39,031 nucleotides of DNA from Synechococcales cyanobacterium PMM_0083 (GTDB taxonomy: Bacteria > Cyanobacteriota > Cyanobacteriia > Leptolyngbyales > Leptolyngbyaceae), in the NCBI GenBank assembly GCA_949127665.1, contig CASBQE010000337.1:1-39031 (forward strand). Direction: 5' to 3'. Position numbers and translations under genes: made by a program. Positions 1 through 9,273 of the stretch are shown one piece after another. The notes beneath the pieces were generated by a model. It worked only from the letters and a program-made list of their open reading frames with translations. It was not told the origin of the DNA and ran no database searches. The first letter of the stretch is position 1. Each line of letters starts with the position of its first letter.

Positions 1-423
1 AGTAAGGGGGAAGTAGAAGCCCGCATACAAGGGCATTCTATGGGAGCAGATGACTATTTGATGAAGCCGTTTGAACCCCTCGAACTATTAGCAAAAATTG
101 AGGCGCAATTGGAGCGATCTCGCCGCATCCATTCTGAAATTGTTCGGCTGATGCAAAAACTAGACGTAGAGCATAGCTCAGGTTCTGCGGCTCATCCGCC
201 ACAACCTTCTCTGCCGCTAACTCCAGCAGAGGAAAAAGTATTTTGGGAGGTTGTGCAGGGTTTAACAAATAAGCAAATCGGCGATCGCTTGTTTATCAGT
301 CCACGCACCGTGCAAACCCATTTGAGCAATATTTTGAACAAACTTGATCTGGAAAATCGCTCTCAACTGGTTCGATTTGCGTTTGAACGAGGTTATAAGT
401 CCCCGATCAACGAACAAGTTTAG
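1..423 (+). CDS. Response regulator, NarL/LuxR type (5' end outside window)
   Basis: The frame is open at the left edge, so only the last 140 residues are visible. The first ~35 residues are the end of a receiver domain: a GADDYLMKPF stretch holds the conserved Lys (visible residue 22) in the usual Lys-Pro-Phe context. The phospho-acceptor Asp must lie upstream of the window. After a short linker, residues ~73-130 form a LuxR-type helix-turn-helix beginning LTPAEEKVF and including SPRTVQTHLSNIL, the recognition-helix region. It is inferred to be a DNA-binding transcription factor of a two-component system. The cognate kinase is not visible. It converges with the efflux permease gene, with only 2 nt between the stops. 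The family is clear; the specific role is unknown. Confidence 0.93.
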   Translation, partial: SKGEVEARIQGHSMGADDYLMKPFEPLELLAKIEAQLERSRRIHSEIVRLMQKLDVEHSSGSAAHPPQPSLPLTPAEEKVFWEVVQGLTNKQIGDRLFISPRTVQTHLSNILNKLDLENRSQLVRFAFERGYKSPINEQV

Positions 424-425
424 AA

Positions 426-1691
426 CTAATCGCTTCTTAGGGCAGCAATGGGATCAAGCTGAGCCGCATTACGAGCGGGAATCACTCCAGCGATTAATCC
501 CACTGTGGTCGATAGAGCAAGTCCAGCAGCGATTGACCACAGAGAGATCACAAAGGGAAAGCGAAAGAGTTGAGCGGCGGCGAATGCTAACCCAACACCC
601 AGAGCAATGCCAATCGCGCCGCCGATAATCGACACAACGATCGCTTCTGTCAAAAACTGGCTGAGTACAGCACTGTTGGTGGCTCCTACCGCTTTACGGA
701 TGCCAATTTCACGAGTGCGTTCCACAACCGACACTAGCATGATGTTGGCAATCCCGATTCCGCCGACGACCAGGGAAATACCCGCGATCGCCCCCACCAT
801 TACCGTGAATAATCCAACAATGTTACCAAAGGCATTGATGATATCAATTTGATTACTCAACCGAAAGTCATCCAGTTGAGGTGGGTAGATGTTATGTCGA
901 ATTCGCAGCAGATTAGTCACCTGAAATTGAGCCGCCTCTAGTTGAGTGTCGTCTTCAGCCTGTAGCCAAAACCCACTGATCGAGATGCCGTTAATCGCAT
1001 TGTTGCCTACAATTCGAGCAGACATGTTGGTTAAGGGAATATAAACGCGATCGTCCTGATCCTGTCCACCCACCGAGCCTTTTGGCTCCATCACCCCAAT
1101 GACGGTATAACTCCCCCCTTGGATGCGAATGCTGGCTCCCAAGGCACTGTTGCCCGATCCAAATAGGTCGTCTCGCACCTTACTGCCTAAAACCGTAACG
1201 GGTTTAGCAGCATCCAAATCGGCTTGACTAAAAAATTGCCCTGTTTGAGGATTAATATTTTTTACCTCTGGGTAATTCAAATCAACCCCTAAAAGGCTAG
1301 TTGAGGTGTTTTCTCCCGAATAGACAACCTGAGTAGGGCGCTGAAGAAAGGCAGTGACCGCTTTGGCTGCGGGAGCTTGGCTGGCAACGGCTTTGGCATC
1401 TTCCCACGTCAACGTCGAAGCGGAACCGCTTCCTTGACTGATGCCACCAGAGCGAGCAACCCCCGACAACACTAGCATCACGTTCGATCCCAGTGCTTGA
1501 ATTTGCTGCTCTGTTGCTTTTTGAACGCCTTGCCCAACCGAAGTGACCGTAATCACGGAGGCAATGCCAATAATCACACCCAGCATGGTCAACGCGGTAC
1601 GCAAGCGGTTGCTCCAGAGCGCATTGAGCGCCATGGTCAACACTGCAAACAAAGGAACGGTGGTTGGGCGAATTCGAGTAGGCTGTACCAT
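426..1691 (-). CDS. MacB-like ABC transporter permease (FtsX/MacB_PCD family)
   Basis: This is the membrane permease of a MacAB-type efflux or lipoprotein-handling ABC transporter, 421 aa from the chosen start. An N-terminal membrane segment (TALTMLGVIIGIASVITV, residues ~33-50) precedes a large periplasmic MacB_PCD domain. Three C-terminal membrane segments follow, with the FtsX-family signature ERTREIGIRKAVGA. No nucleotide-binding domain is fused, unlike canonical MacB. The frame can be extended to 1721, but the ATG at 1691 has AGGAG seven bases upstream (1699-1703), overlapping the stop of the membrane fusion gene, so I chose it. It is transcribed directly after that gene. No ATPase gene lies next to it: downstream is the convergent response regulator. 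Substrate unknown. Confidence 0.92.
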   Translation of the reverse strand: MVQPTRIRPTTVPLFAVLTMALNALWSNRLRTALTMLGVIIGIASVITVTSVGQGVQKATEQQIQALGSNVMLVLSGVARSGGISQGSGSASTLTWEDAKAVASQAPAAKAVTAFLQRPTQVVYSGENTSTSLLGVDLNYPEVKNINPQTGQFFSQADLDAAKPVTVLGSKVRDDLFGSGNSALGASIRIQGGSYTVIGVMEPKGSVGGQDQDDRVYIPLTNMSARIVGNNAINGISISGFWLQAEDDTQLEAAQFQVTNLLRIRHNIYPPQLDDFRLSNQIDIINAFGNIVGLFTVMVGAIAGISLVVGGIGIANIMLVSVVERTREIGIRKAVGATNSAVLSQFLTEAIVVSIIGGAIGIALGVGLAFAAAQLFRFPFVISLWSIAAGLALSTTVGLIAGVIPARNAAQLDPIAALRSD

Positions 1692-1701
1692 TTGAATTCT
1701 C

Positions 1702-3069
1702 CTAACGCTGTCGAGAACCACCGCCGCCTGAGCCGCCCATCCCTGGAAGCATTGAAGGCGTTCTAGATTGAGGGCGCTCTCCTGGAGGAAAACTGAGCAT
1801 GACCCGATCGCCAGCTTTCAACCCAGACAGCACGACTGTTTTGTCGCTGACGCTGACTCCGGTGGTAATGGGGCGAAACTCTGAGCGGCGATTCGTGGAA
1901 CGATCCCCTTGGGAATCGCCTTTCTCTCCAGCCATGACCAACACGCCGCTGGCTCCCTCTTGCCGCACGATCGCCACCGTTGGAATCACCAACACATCTT
2001 TCAACGTGCCAACCTTAAACTCTACATCCACACTCATTCCGACTCGAAGCAACTTTGTAGGATCGGCAACAGAAGATTTCACTTCAAAACTGGTGACATT
2101 TTGCACTGTGGTGGATTGGGTCGCCAGTTGAATTGCTCGTCCCACAAAGGTTTTGTCGGGATAGGCATCTACTTTAATTTCGACAGGTTGCCCTAGTTTG
2201 ATCTGGGCAATATTAGACTCCGCCACGTTTGCCATAATTTGATTGTTAGAAGCCAGAGACAAAATTGAAGATGACGTTGCAGAAGAGACTGCGCTTCCAG
2301 AAGTGGTGGGAGCGACAAAGGCTCCGGGATCAGCGAACTTTTTGGTGATAACACCACTAAATGGCGCACGAATCACGGTGTCCGCAATCTGAGTCTGCAC
2401 GGTTTGGAGTGAACCTTCGGCAGTGGTCACCTGGGCACGAGCTTCAGCGATTTCTTCAGGGCGAAACCCTGCCTGTTGTAGGGAAAGAGCTTGTTTATTT
2501 TGAGCAAGCTGGGCGATCGCGCTATCCCGGTCTGCTAAGGAGTTATTTAACTCCCGTTGAGAAATGGCTCCGGTGTTAAATAATTGTTGATTTTGCCGTA
2601 AGACTTGCTCTGTCCGTCTCAAACTTGCTTCGGAATCTCGAACCCGCGCCTGAGCTTGGGCAACGTCTTGAGTGCGATTGCCTGCCAGCAGCCGTTGCAG
2701 AGTGGCTTGGGCGGATGCAACTTGTCCTCTCGCCTGGGTAAGTTGTCCTTGAAAGTTGGAATCATCCATGTAGGCAAGAATTTGACCCTGCTCCACGCGA
2801 TCGCCCTCTTTCACCAACAGTTCTTTCAGCCTGCCTGATGTTTTAGGACTAATGTTAACAGAGCGTTCTGGCTGCACTGTGCCATTTGCCGAGATCGTCA
2901 CAGGCAAGTTGACTTGCTCAACTGCTACAGTTTTTCCTCGACGCTTGCCTTCTTTGAGATTGGCAGCGGTTACCTGGGTATACACCGCATAGCCAGCACC
3001 TGCTAATAGACTCAATATCAACAGAGTAATCAACCACTTGGGCACTCTTAGCTTTCTTAAGTCTTTCAC
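1702..3069 (-). CDS. HlyD/MacA-family periplasmic adaptor (membrane fusion protein)
   Basis: A 455-aa adaptor that should link an inner-membrane pump to an outer-membrane channel. Residues ~13-32 form a membrane anchor or uncleaved signal. A barrel-sandwich half-motif (SGRLKELLVKEGDRVEQGQ) follows, then a long coiled-coil hairpin (~100-215), the second half-motif (VIRAPFSGVITKKFADPG), a beta-barrel region and a Gly/Ser-rich tail. The start is GTG; an AAGGA at 3078-3082, eight bases upstream, supports it. The permease start lies 10 nt past the stop, so the two are probably translated together. Residues ~384-394 are encoded by a short palindromic repeat that also occurs in ldpA and look like an insertion into a surface loop. 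Family is sure; cargo unknown. Confidence 0.93.
   Translation of the reverse strand: MKDLRKLRVPKWLITLLILSLLAGAGYAVYTQVTAANLKEGKRRGKTVAVEQVNLPVTISANGTVQPERSVNISPKTSGRLKELLVKEGDRVEQGQILAYMDDSNFQGQLTQARGQVASAQATLQRLLAGNRTQDVAQAQARVRDSEASLRRTEQVLRQNQQLFNTGAISQRELNNSLADRDSAIAQLAQNKQALSLQQAGFRPEEIAEARAQVTTAEGSLQTVQTQIADTVIRAPFSGVITKKFADPGAFVAPTTSGSAVSSATSSSILSLASNNQIMANVAESNIAQIKLGQPVEIKVDAYPDKTFVGRAIQLATQSTTVQNVTSFEVKSSVADPTKLLRVGMSVDVEFKVGTLKDVLVIPTVAIVRQEGASGVLVMAGEKGDSQGDRSTNRRSEFRPITTGVSVSDKTVVLSGLKAGDRVMLSFPPGERPQSRTPSMLPGMGGSGGGGSRQR
1887..1920. repeat. 34-bp palindromic dispersed repeat, copy 1 (inside the adaptor gene)
   Basis: The arms GGCGATTC (1887-1894) and GAATCGCC (1913-1920) are perfect 8-bp inverted repeats around an 18-nt centre. 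The left 16 bases are identical to copy 2 at 24880-24895, and the rest aligns with two 2-nt gaps. Read on the minus strand it encodes GDSQGDRSTNR in frame. It resembles the very small mobile repeats reported from cyanobacterial genomes; assignment to a named family is not possible here. Confidence 0.75.
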
Positions 3070-3112
3070 AGATCTGTTCCTTGATTAGGTCAACAGTATT
3101 TCGACCATGAAT

Positions 3113-3155
3113 CTATTTCTACAAGATAGGAAAGAAACTTATGTTGTAGAAATAG
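3113..3155. promoter_or_regulatory. Perfect inverted repeat upstream of the efflux adaptor gene
   Basis: CTATTTCTACAA at 3113-3124 and its exact complement TTGTAGAAATAG at 3144-3155 are separated by 19 nt. One further pair (3112/3156) extends the arms to 13 bp. It lies 43-86 bases upstream of the GTG of the adaptor gene, inside its presumed promoter. It could be an operator bound by a dimer or a transcript hairpin; the sequence alone does not decide. Confidence 0.5.
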
Positions 3156-3185
3156 AGTACAGAGCGCAATATAGAACATATTTCT

Positions 3186-3205
3186 TTTAGACTCTAACGT
3201 CTAAA
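3186..3205 (-). terminator. Possible transcript-end hairpin after the PSII S4 gene
   Basis: TTTAGAC (3186-3192) and GTCTAAA (3199-3205) form a 7-bp stem with a 6-nt loop, 35 bases after the stop of the S4-domain gene. There is no clear T-run behind it on the minus strand. It is therefore only a candidate end point for the ribosomal/prfA transcript. Confidence 0.3.
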
Positions 3206-3239
3206 GAACAGTTCAGGCTCCAGCAATTCATTAGTAATT

Positions 3240-4019
3240 CTAAACAAAGCGGGTTAGCTGGACGCGATAGCGATCTTTTTTGGTAATCATGACCTCGCCT
3301 ACTGCAACTCGTCCTTTCCCACTAACCGCAATCAAGTCGCCTGATTTAACTGCGTAGCTAGTACTTGAAATGTCTTTCCAGTTAACTCGCACATCACCCG
3401 CAGAGATCAGATCAACCATTTTGCTGCGAGACATGCCAAACCCTGCGGAGGCGATCGCATCTATCCGCATTGAGGCTTCAACTGTCACAAGCTCCTTTTT
3501 TTTAGGTTCACGAATTTTGAGTTCGCTCAGATCTATGCGTCTAGTTTTTACTGGGACAGAGCGCACTTGAACTAAGGTTGCTGTGAGGAAATCGACCAGT
3601 TCTGGAACCGCGATCGCCTGTCCCCCTCTCTCACCCAAAACGATAATGTCGCCCACCTTATCCCGAACAAGCCCAGTTCCTAGTAAAGCACCCAAAAAAT
3701 CTCGGTGAGTTGCTGGATCAAATAAAAAATTTCCAGCAATTTCTAGCGCTGCGAGTTCGATTTGGGTCGGGTCGAGGGGCAGTTCTGAACGAGCTATCGC
3801 TAACCGTTGGCGTTCTGCTTGAGGATAGCCACCCCAAGAAACTGCATGAACTTCCGCTAGCTGGCTAAGAACTTTTTGAATCTCAACTAACTCAGGAGGA
3901 GATAAAAAATCTGTCGTCACGACTTCCCAAGTTTTGATTGCCTGATCTGCTTGATCAATGACTCGCGCCATAGTTTCGCGATTCTCAACCTGTTTCAGCA
4001 GATCTTCTCGTGGCAACAT
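3240..4019 (-). CDS. PSII-associated S4-domain RNA-binding protein (YlmH-like)
   Basis: A 259-aa protein matching the cyanobacterial and plastid 'photosystem II S4 domain protein' family, related to YlmH of Gram-positive bacteria. The C-terminal ~70 residues hold the S4 fold (MRIDAIASAGFGMSRSKMVDLISAGDVRVNWK). The N-terminal part resembles the YlmH domain. It probably binds RNA or ribosomes; the link to photosystem II comes from the family name, not from anything visible here. The ATG lies 2 nt beyond the prfA stop, so translation is probably coupled to release factor 1. It is the last gene of the ribosomal run. Confidence 0.85.
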   Translation of the reverse strand: MLPREDLLKQVENRETMARVIDQADQAIKTWEVVTTDFLSPPELVEIQKVLSQLAEVHAVSWGGYPQAERQRLAIARSELPLDPTQIELAALEIAGNFLFDPATHRDFLGALLGTGLVRDKVGDIIVLGERGGQAIAVPELVDFLTATLVQVRSVPVKTRRIDLSELKIREPKKKELVTVEASMRIDAIASAGFGMSRSKMVDLISAGDVRVNWKDISSTSYAVKSGDLIAVSGKGRVAVGEVMITKKDRYRVQLTRFV

Positions 4020-4021
4020 AT

Positions 4022-5134
4022 TTATATAGCCGAAGCCTGACCGGTGCTCTCAGCCGCAAGCAATTCTAGGCGCTCTTGCTGGTCTTGAGAAATACAGGTC
4101 TGGATTAAAATATCAACATCCCCTTCCAAGATTGGGGGGAGTGAAAAATTTTGGTTTAATCGATGATCTGTAACGCGACTATCTTTATAGTTATAGGTAC
4201 GAATTTTTTCGGAGCGAGAACCAGTGCCTACTTGCATTTTCCGAGCAGAACTTACTGCCTCTTGCTGCTCTTGCAGTTTCAGTTCGTACAACTTTGCTCG
4301 CAAAATTTGCATGGCGCGTTCCCGATTTTGAAGCTGCGATCGCTCTTCCGTACATTTGATCCGAATACCTGTCGGCTTATGCATCAGGTCAACAGCCGTT
4401 TCCACTTTGTTAACGTTCTGACCGCCTGCGCCCCCCGATCTCATTGTGGTCATTTCAATATCTTTTGCGTCGATGTGAACCTCCACATCATTCACTTCTG
4501 GCATTACCGCAACCGTTGCTGTTGAGGTGTGAACTCGACCTTGCGCCTCCGTCACCGGAACGCGCTGCACCCGATGGACTCCCGCCTCAAATTTAAGCTT
4601 GCTATAAACGCGATCGCCCTGAATTTCAAGGATGATTTCCTTAAAGCCACCCATATCAGCGAGAGACTCACTCACCAACTTCACCCGCCAACCTTGACCC
4701 TCAGAGTATTTTGAGTACATCCGTAGCAGATCACCCGCCCAAATGCTAGCCTCATCTCCACCCGTACCCGCTCGGATCTCTAACATGATGTTTTTATCAT
4801 CATTTGGATCAGTGGGTAACAACAAAATCTTTAAACGACTCACGAGCAAATCTAGCTTTTCCTCTAGCTCTGCCACTTCCAAAGATGCCATTTCCTGTAG
4901 CTCCAAATCACCACCCGACTCCTTCAAGATCTGTCGGGCTTCAACCATTGAAACTTGAGTATCTTTCCAATTTTCGTAGGTAGCAACAACTTCTTCCAAT
5001 GAAGCACGGGTCTTTGCTATCTTCTGAAATTCAGTTGGATCTTTAGCAATGTCAGGATCTGCCAGCCGTCGAGTTAACTCATTAAAGGTTTGTTCAACCG
5101 ACTGGAGCTTATCAAGCAAATAGACTTCAGCCAT
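4022..5134 (-). CDS. prfA: Peptide chain release factor 1
   Basis: RF1 recognises UAA and UAG in the ribosomal A site and triggers peptide release. The protein is 370 aa from the chosen ATG, normal for the family. The GGQ catalytic tripeptide is at residues ~237-239 in [13 protein letters not shown]. The stop-codon-reading tripeptide is PVT (~193-195), the PxT form that marks RF1 rather than RF2. A TTG two codons upstream keeps the frame open to 5140, but the ATG at 5134 gives the usual N-terminus [10 protein letters not shown]. It lies downstream of rpmE and immediately before the S4-domain gene. Confidence 0.97.
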   Translation of the reverse strand: MAEVYLLDKLQSVEQTFNELTRRLADPDIAKDPTEFQKIAKTRASLEEVVATYENWKDTQVSMVEARQILKESGGDLELQEMASLEVAELEEKLDLLVSRLKILLLPTDPNDDKNIMLEIRAGTGGDEASIWAGDLLRMYSKYSEGQGWRVKLVSESLADMGGFKEIILEIQGDRVYSKLKFEAGVHRVQRVPVTEAQGRVHTSTATVAVMPEVNDVEVHIDAKDIEMTTMRSGGAGGQNVNKVETAVDLMHKPTGIRIKCTEERSQLQNRERAMQILRAKLYELKLQEQQEAVSSARKMQVGTGSRSEKIRTYNYKDSRVTDHRLNQNFSLPPILEGDVDILIQTCISQDQQERLELLAAESTGQASAI

Positions 5135-5230
5135 ATACAAAAATACTTTTCGAGAAGAGCAAATAATTGGATGTATGGCTGTTTGTCATATAGCTTACCA
5201 AGCAAAATTGTAAAACGATGCAATACCTGA

Positions 5231-5479
5231 TTAAGCTTTCTTATCACTTTCAGGAGAGCTTTGTTCTGCATTATCAATCATGCCGTACTTACGTAAAAAC
5301 CGCTCAACTCGCCCTTCAGTATCAATCAATTTTTGAGTACCTGTAAAGAAAGGGTGATTGCCTGACCAAACATCAACGTTAAGTTCAGGTTTTGTAGAAC
5401 CCACTGTCATTATGACTTCACCATTGCAGTAGACTTTAGCTTCGGGATACCATGTGGGGTGGATGTCTGACTTAGGCAT
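5231..5479 (-). CDS. rpmE: Ribosomal protein bL31
   Basis: An 82-aa large-subunit protein. The family signature is visible in DVWSGNHPFFTGTQK and the following VERFLRKYGM. Only one Cys is present, and the CxxC pair plus later cysteines of zinc-binding L31 are missing, so this is the zinc-free (C-) form. The C-terminal tail is acidic and Ser-rich. It lies between rpsI and prfA in the same direction, 96 bases upstream of prfA. Confidence 0.96.
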   Translation of the reverse strand: MPKSDIHPTWYPEAKVYCNGEVIMTVGSTKPELNVDVWSGNHPFFTGTQKLIDTEGRVERFLRKYGMIDNAEQSSPESDKKA

Positions 5480-5578
5480 AATTCGCTCACTTTTGTAATT
5501 CTAACTATCTATGTGAATTCTAACAATTTGGTCTAAATAACCAAGTAGTATTCACCCACAGATCTCGTGCCAAAAGCA

Positions 5579-5986
5579 CTAACGCTTTGAGAACTGAGGT
5601 GCTTTCCGAGCTTTCCGCAAACCATACTTTTTACGCTCTTTAGCACGCGGGTCGCGGGTTAAATAGCCCTCGGTTTTCAGTGGCTTGCGATTATCTGGAT
5701 CAAGCTGACATAAGGCGCGGGCAACACCCAAACGAACCGCATCCGCTTGTCCCGTCAAACCGCCACCATGAGCATTCACCAAAATGTCATACTCGCCTTC
5801 TAGCCCAAGGGTTTCTAAAGGCGCTCTAGTCGCCGACAAGTATTCGGGGTTAAATTGCAAATAAAGATCACCGGGCTTACCATTAATGGTTAGTTGACCA
5901 TTTCCAGGAACCAAGCGTACTCGCGCGACCGCCGACTTGCGACGACCTGTCCCCATATATACGACGCGTCCTTCTGTAGCTTGCAT
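5579..5986 (-). CDS. rpsI: Ribosomal protein uS9
   Basis: A 135-aa small-subunit protein. The start region has the typical [14 protein letters not shown], and the basic C-terminal tail ends FSKR, the Lys-Arg end that in S9 reaches P-site tRNA. Its ATG overlaps the rplM stop by one base (TAATG), indicating tight coupling with L13, the usual rplM-rpsI pair. Confidence 0.98.
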   Translation of the reverse strand: MQATEGRVVYMGTGRRKSAVARVRLVPGNGQLTINGKPGDLYLQFNPEYLSATRAPLETLGLEGEYDILVNAHGGGLTGQADAVRLGVARALCQLDPDNRKPLKTEGYLTRDPRAKERKKYGLRKARKAPQFSKR

Positions 5987-6441
5987 TACGCTTCTTCTCC
6001 TGGGATAGTATTGATTTCAAGAATGTCAGGTTTTTGAGCCTGGTGAGGATGCTCAGATCCCGCATAGACATTGAGTTTAGTAAAAAGCTGTCGTCCTAAG
6101 GTATTTTTGGGCAGCATTCCTTTTATGGCTTGCTCAATAATTCTCTCTGGAACACGCGCCTGCAGTTTGGCAAATGTTTCTATTTTCATGCCGCCTGGAC
6201 GACCAGAATGACGACGATAGAGCTTTTGAGTTCGCTTTTTGCCGGTCACGCTAATTTTGTCGGCGTTAATGATGATCACAAAATCGCCGACATCCATAAA
6301 AGGAGTGTAGCTTGGCTTGTTTTTGCCACGAAGCACTTTTGCAATCTCGCTAGCAAGGCGACCAAGCCGCTGATCAGTTGCATCTACGACGTACCATTTA
6401 CGTTCAATAGTGTCGATAGGAGGAAGATAGGTTTTGTTCAT
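5986..6441 (-). CDS. rplM: Ribosomal protein uL13
   Basis: A 151-aa large-subunit assembly protein starting MNKTYLPP, as in other cyanobacteria. The L13 core includes [25 protein letters not shown] and [14 protein letters not shown] at 6450 would add three residues, but the ATG at 6441 has an AGGTG six bases upstream and gives the usual N-terminus. It follows truA by 62 nt and overlaps rpsI by one base. Confidence 0.97.
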   Translation of the reverse strand: MNKTYLPPIDTIERKWYVVDATDQRLGRLASEIAKVLRGKNKPSYTPFMDVGDFVIIINADKISVTGKKRTQKLYRRHSGRPGGMKIETFAKLQARVPERIIEQAIKGMLPKNTLGRQLFTKLNVYAGSEHPHQAQKPDILEINTIPGEEA

Positions 6442-6503
6442 GATGGGCACCTGTAAAAAAGGTAATAGAAAGATTCGATTACTAGATTATTAAATGTTGA
6501 TTG

Positions 6504-7355
6504 CTAAGTGGCTATATGAGAAATCTCAGAAAACGACGAAAAACCAAAGGATGGCTGGGTATCAAACCATATTTCAGGAGGAAAGGGAAACTCAGCATAG
6601 CCTACTCGTAAAAGACATAAACCTTGGGCTGGCGCTGCATATCTCACTTCTTCACGACGTTCCGCAGTCCACAAATCTGTAAAACTATTGGGCGATCGCA
6701 ATCCCTGACCAACCTGTACCAGCACCCCTACCAACAAACGCATCATTCCATACAAGAAACCGCTTGCCTGAAGCTCTATCGAAACAAACGAGCCTTGGCG
6801 ATCGCATTTGGCGGCTTGAACATCCACCCAAGAATGAGGACGTTTAGACCCCGCTCGATGAAATGCGGCTAAATGATGATGACCAATCAACGGGGTTAAA
6901 GCTTCTTGAATCAAAGTTTCACTAATTGGCTCACGATAGTAGTGCCAGCAAAACGGACGAATGAATAAATTTGGGTGAGAATCGGTATACAAGAGATAGC
7001 GATACCGCCGCCAAAGCGCTGAGAAACGAGCATGCCAATCATCAGAAACCACCGCCGAGCCTCGAATCAAAATGTCTTTTGGTAATCGGGCATTCAGAAT
7101 GCTTGCCCATCGACAAGCCGGAATCCTAAGTGGCGCATTAAAGTGGGCAACTTGAGCCGCTGCATGTACCCCAGCATCAGTTCGACCCGCACCATGGATA
7201 CGAACTGGATAATCTAAGACACTTTGCAGTGCCAACTCAATCTCTTCTTGGATGGTGCGATGATTTGGCTGCCATTGCCAACCATGAAAATGCGTACCCA
7301 AATATTGAATGACAATGGCAATGCGCTGAGTTGGTTGCAAATCGACAGAAATCAT
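6504..7355 (-). CDS. truA: tRNA pseudouridine(38-40) synthase
   Basis: TruA converts uridines 38-40 of the tRNA anticodon arm to pseudouridine. The 283-aa protein has the catalytic Asp at residue 60 in HGAGRTDAGVHA, and the second conserved region FHRAGSKRPHSWVDV with FLYGMMRLLVG near the C-terminus. The ATG gives a normal-length N-terminus. It sits 18 nt downstream of rplQ and upstream of rplM, the conserved rpoA-rplQ-truA-rplM-rpsI order. Confidence 0.96.
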   Translation of the reverse strand: MISVDLQPTQRIAIVIQYLGTHFHGWQWQPNHRTIQEEIELALQSVLDYPVRIHGAGRTDAGVHAAAQVAHFNAPLRIPACRWASILNARLPKDILIRGSAVVSDDWHARFSALWRRYRYLLYTDSHPNLFIRPFCWHYYREPISETLIQEALTPLIGHHHLAAFHRAGSKRPHSWVDVQAAKCDRQGSFVSIELQASGFLYGMMRLLVGVLVQVGQGLRSPNSFTDLWTAERREEVRYAAPAQGLCLLRVGYAEFPFPPEIWFDTQPSFGFSSFSEISHIAT

Positions 7356-7373
7356 ATCGTGAACTTAAAACAA

Positions 7374-7724
7374 TCAAATCAACTCGATAAATGCCATTTC
7401 AGCATTATCGCCGCGACGATGAATCGTTCGGATAATACGGGTGTATCCACCTTGGCGATCGCCATATCGAGCAGTAGCCTGCTCAAATAAGGCATGAACC
7501 AACTGTTTGTCATAGATATAACCGAGTGCTTGCCGTCGAGCGGTCAAGGAACCATCTTTTGCCAAAGTAATCATACGTTCAGCTTCAGAGCGAACGGCTT
7601 GAGCGCGAACTTTAGTCGTTTTAATTCGACCATTCCGAATTAACTCAGTCGTCAATGCTCTTAAAAGAGCTTTACGCTGATCAGCAGGTTTCCCAAGCAA
7701 AGGGACATTACAACGATGACGCAT
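7374..7724 (-). CDS. rplQ: Ribosomal protein bL17
   Basis: A 116-aa large-subunit protein beginning [22 protein letters not shown], the family start. It contains [21 protein letters not shown] and ends in [24 protein letters not shown]. It is located between rpoA (66 nt upstream) and truA. Confidence 0.98.
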   Translation of the reverse strand: MRHRCNVPLLGKPADQRKALLRALTTELIRNGRIKTTKVRAQAVRSEAERMITLAKDGSLTARRQALGYIYDKQLVHALFEQATARYGDRQGGYTRIIRTIHRRGDNAEMAFIELI

Positions 7725-7790
7725 AGGACTATGAATGAATAACGATATTGCTCAACTCAATGCTAATAGAAGATTCCTCGAAAATCTCCA

Positions 7791-8741
7791 CTAATGGTTG
7801 TTTTTAGAGGACTTTTCTTGAGGTAGAGTAATCCCCAAACGCTGCTGCAACGCTTCAACCACCTCTTCAGCAGATTTCTGCCCAAAATTCTTGATCTCCA
7901 ATAAATCCTCTTGAGTATAGTCAAGCAGATCTGCTACAGAATTAATTTGGGCTCGCTTTAAGCAGTTGTAAGCCCGAACAGAAAGCTGTAATTCTTCAAT
8001 CGGAATCTGATTAGTAGGATCATTGTCCTCGTCGTCATCCTTCTCAGTCGGCTCAAATGTGATTTCTTTTAGTGGGTTAAATAGATCCACCAAGATATTG
8101 GCAGCTTGACTTAGAGCTTCTTGCGGAGTCAGACTACCGTTAGTCCAAACCTCCATTACTAGGCGATCCTTTTCAACAGCTTCACCAATCCGCGCATCTT
8201 CGACTGAATAATTAACCTTGCGAACAGGCATGAATATCGAATCAATCTGAAGAAAATCTACTCCCGCTGTTTCATCACGAGTTTTATCTACTCCTCGATA
8301 GCCTTTACCCTTCTCAACTCGAAATTCCATTTCTAAAACAGATCCCGATGAGAGAGTCGCAATATATTGATCTGGATCAACTAGCTCTACATCGGAGGGA
8401 AGCTCAAACTGCTCCGCTGTGATAGTTGCGGGACCCTGAATGAACAGCCGCCCGATTTGAGGTTGTGAAGAATAAGTCTTCAAGACAACTTTCTTCATAT
8501 TTAGAAGAATGTCCAGAACGTCTTCTCGCACACCAGGAACGGTTGCAAACTCATGACTAACACCTGCAATACGTACAGCCGTAATAGCTGCTCCTTCCAG
8601 GTTAGACAGCAATACACGCCGTAGAGCATTACCAAGAGTTGTTCCTTGTCCTCGTTCTAGAGGTTCGATTACAAATCGGCTAATCTGACTGTAATCTTTC
8701 TCGACCTTTGATTCAACGCATTCAACTTGAAAGTGTGCCAC
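7791..8741 (-). CDS. rpoA: RNA polymerase alpha subunit
   Basis: A 316-aa alpha subunit, the dimerising scaffold for beta and beta'. The N-terminal domain includes EPLERGQGTTLGNALRRVLLSNLEGAAI. After an acidic linker (KDDDEDNDPTN) the C-terminal domain has the helix-hairpin-helix fold (SVADLLDYTQEDLLEIKNFGQKSAEEVVEAL), which contacts DNA and activators. The start is GTG, with AGAGG seven bases upstream. It lies between rpsK and rplQ, the standard alpha-operon arrangement. Confidence 0.98.
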   Translation of the reverse strand: MAHFQVECVESKVEKDYSQISRFVIEPLERGQGTTLGNALRRVLLSNLEGAAITAVRIAGVSHEFATVPGVREDVLDILLNMKKVVLKTYSSQPQIGRLFIQGPATITAEQFELPSDVELVDPDQYIATLSSGSVLEMEFRVEKGKGYRGVDKTRDETAGVDFLQIDSIFMPVRKVNYSVEDARIGEAVEKDRLVMEVWTNGSLTPQEALSQAANILVDLFNPLKEITFEPTEKDDDEDNDPTNQIPIEELQLSVRAYNCLKRAQINSVADLLDYTQEDLLEIKNFGQKSAEEVVEALQQRLGITLPQEKSSKNNH

Positions 8742-8877
8742 TGAGCGTCCTCTCCTTCCGAACTGTGAAGGTTAATTCCCTTGTAAATCTTGGTTAACTA
8801 AAACCCGGTGTAAATGATAAACCTCTTGAGGCACTCAAACTAATCTAAAAAAACCTAACCATTGAATAATGATCCGG

Positions 8878-9273
8878 CTAAACTCGACGTCGCTTGGGAG
8901 GACGACAACCATTATGAGGGATGGGGGTAACATCACGAATCAAAGTAATCTCCAAGCCTGCGCCTTGAAGCGCTCGGATAGCGGTTTCACGTCCTGCGCC
9001 GGGACCACTGACCATCACCTCAAGCTGCCGCATCCCTTGATCGGCAGCACGTCGAGCGGCGTTTTCGGCTGCTGTTTGTGCCGCAAACGGAGTCCCTTTC
9101 TTAGCACCCTTGAATCCGCTAGAACCTGCTGATGCCCATGAAACTACTTCACCATTTGGGTCAGCGATCGTGACAATGGTGTTGTTAAAAGTAGATTGAA
9201 TGTATGCCACACCGCTCGGAATATTTTTCTTCTGTTTACGTGAACCAGTGCGCTTCTGTTGTCTTGGTGGCAT
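8878..9273 (-). CDS. rpsK: Ribosomal protein uS11
   Basis: A 131-aa small-subunit protein of the platform. The family core [34 protein letters not shown]-type stretch is complete, and the C-terminus [12 protein letters not shown] is the classic S11 end. It follows rpsM by 141 nt and precedes rpoA by 136 nt. No separate promoter could be called in either gap. Confidence 0.98.
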   Translation of the reverse strand: MPPRQQKRTGSRKQKKNIPSGVAYIQSTFNNTIVTIADPNGEVVSWASAGSSGFKGAKKGTPFAAQTAAENAARRAADQGMRQLEVMVSGPGAGRETAIRALQGAGLEITLIRDVTPIPHNGCRPPKRRRV

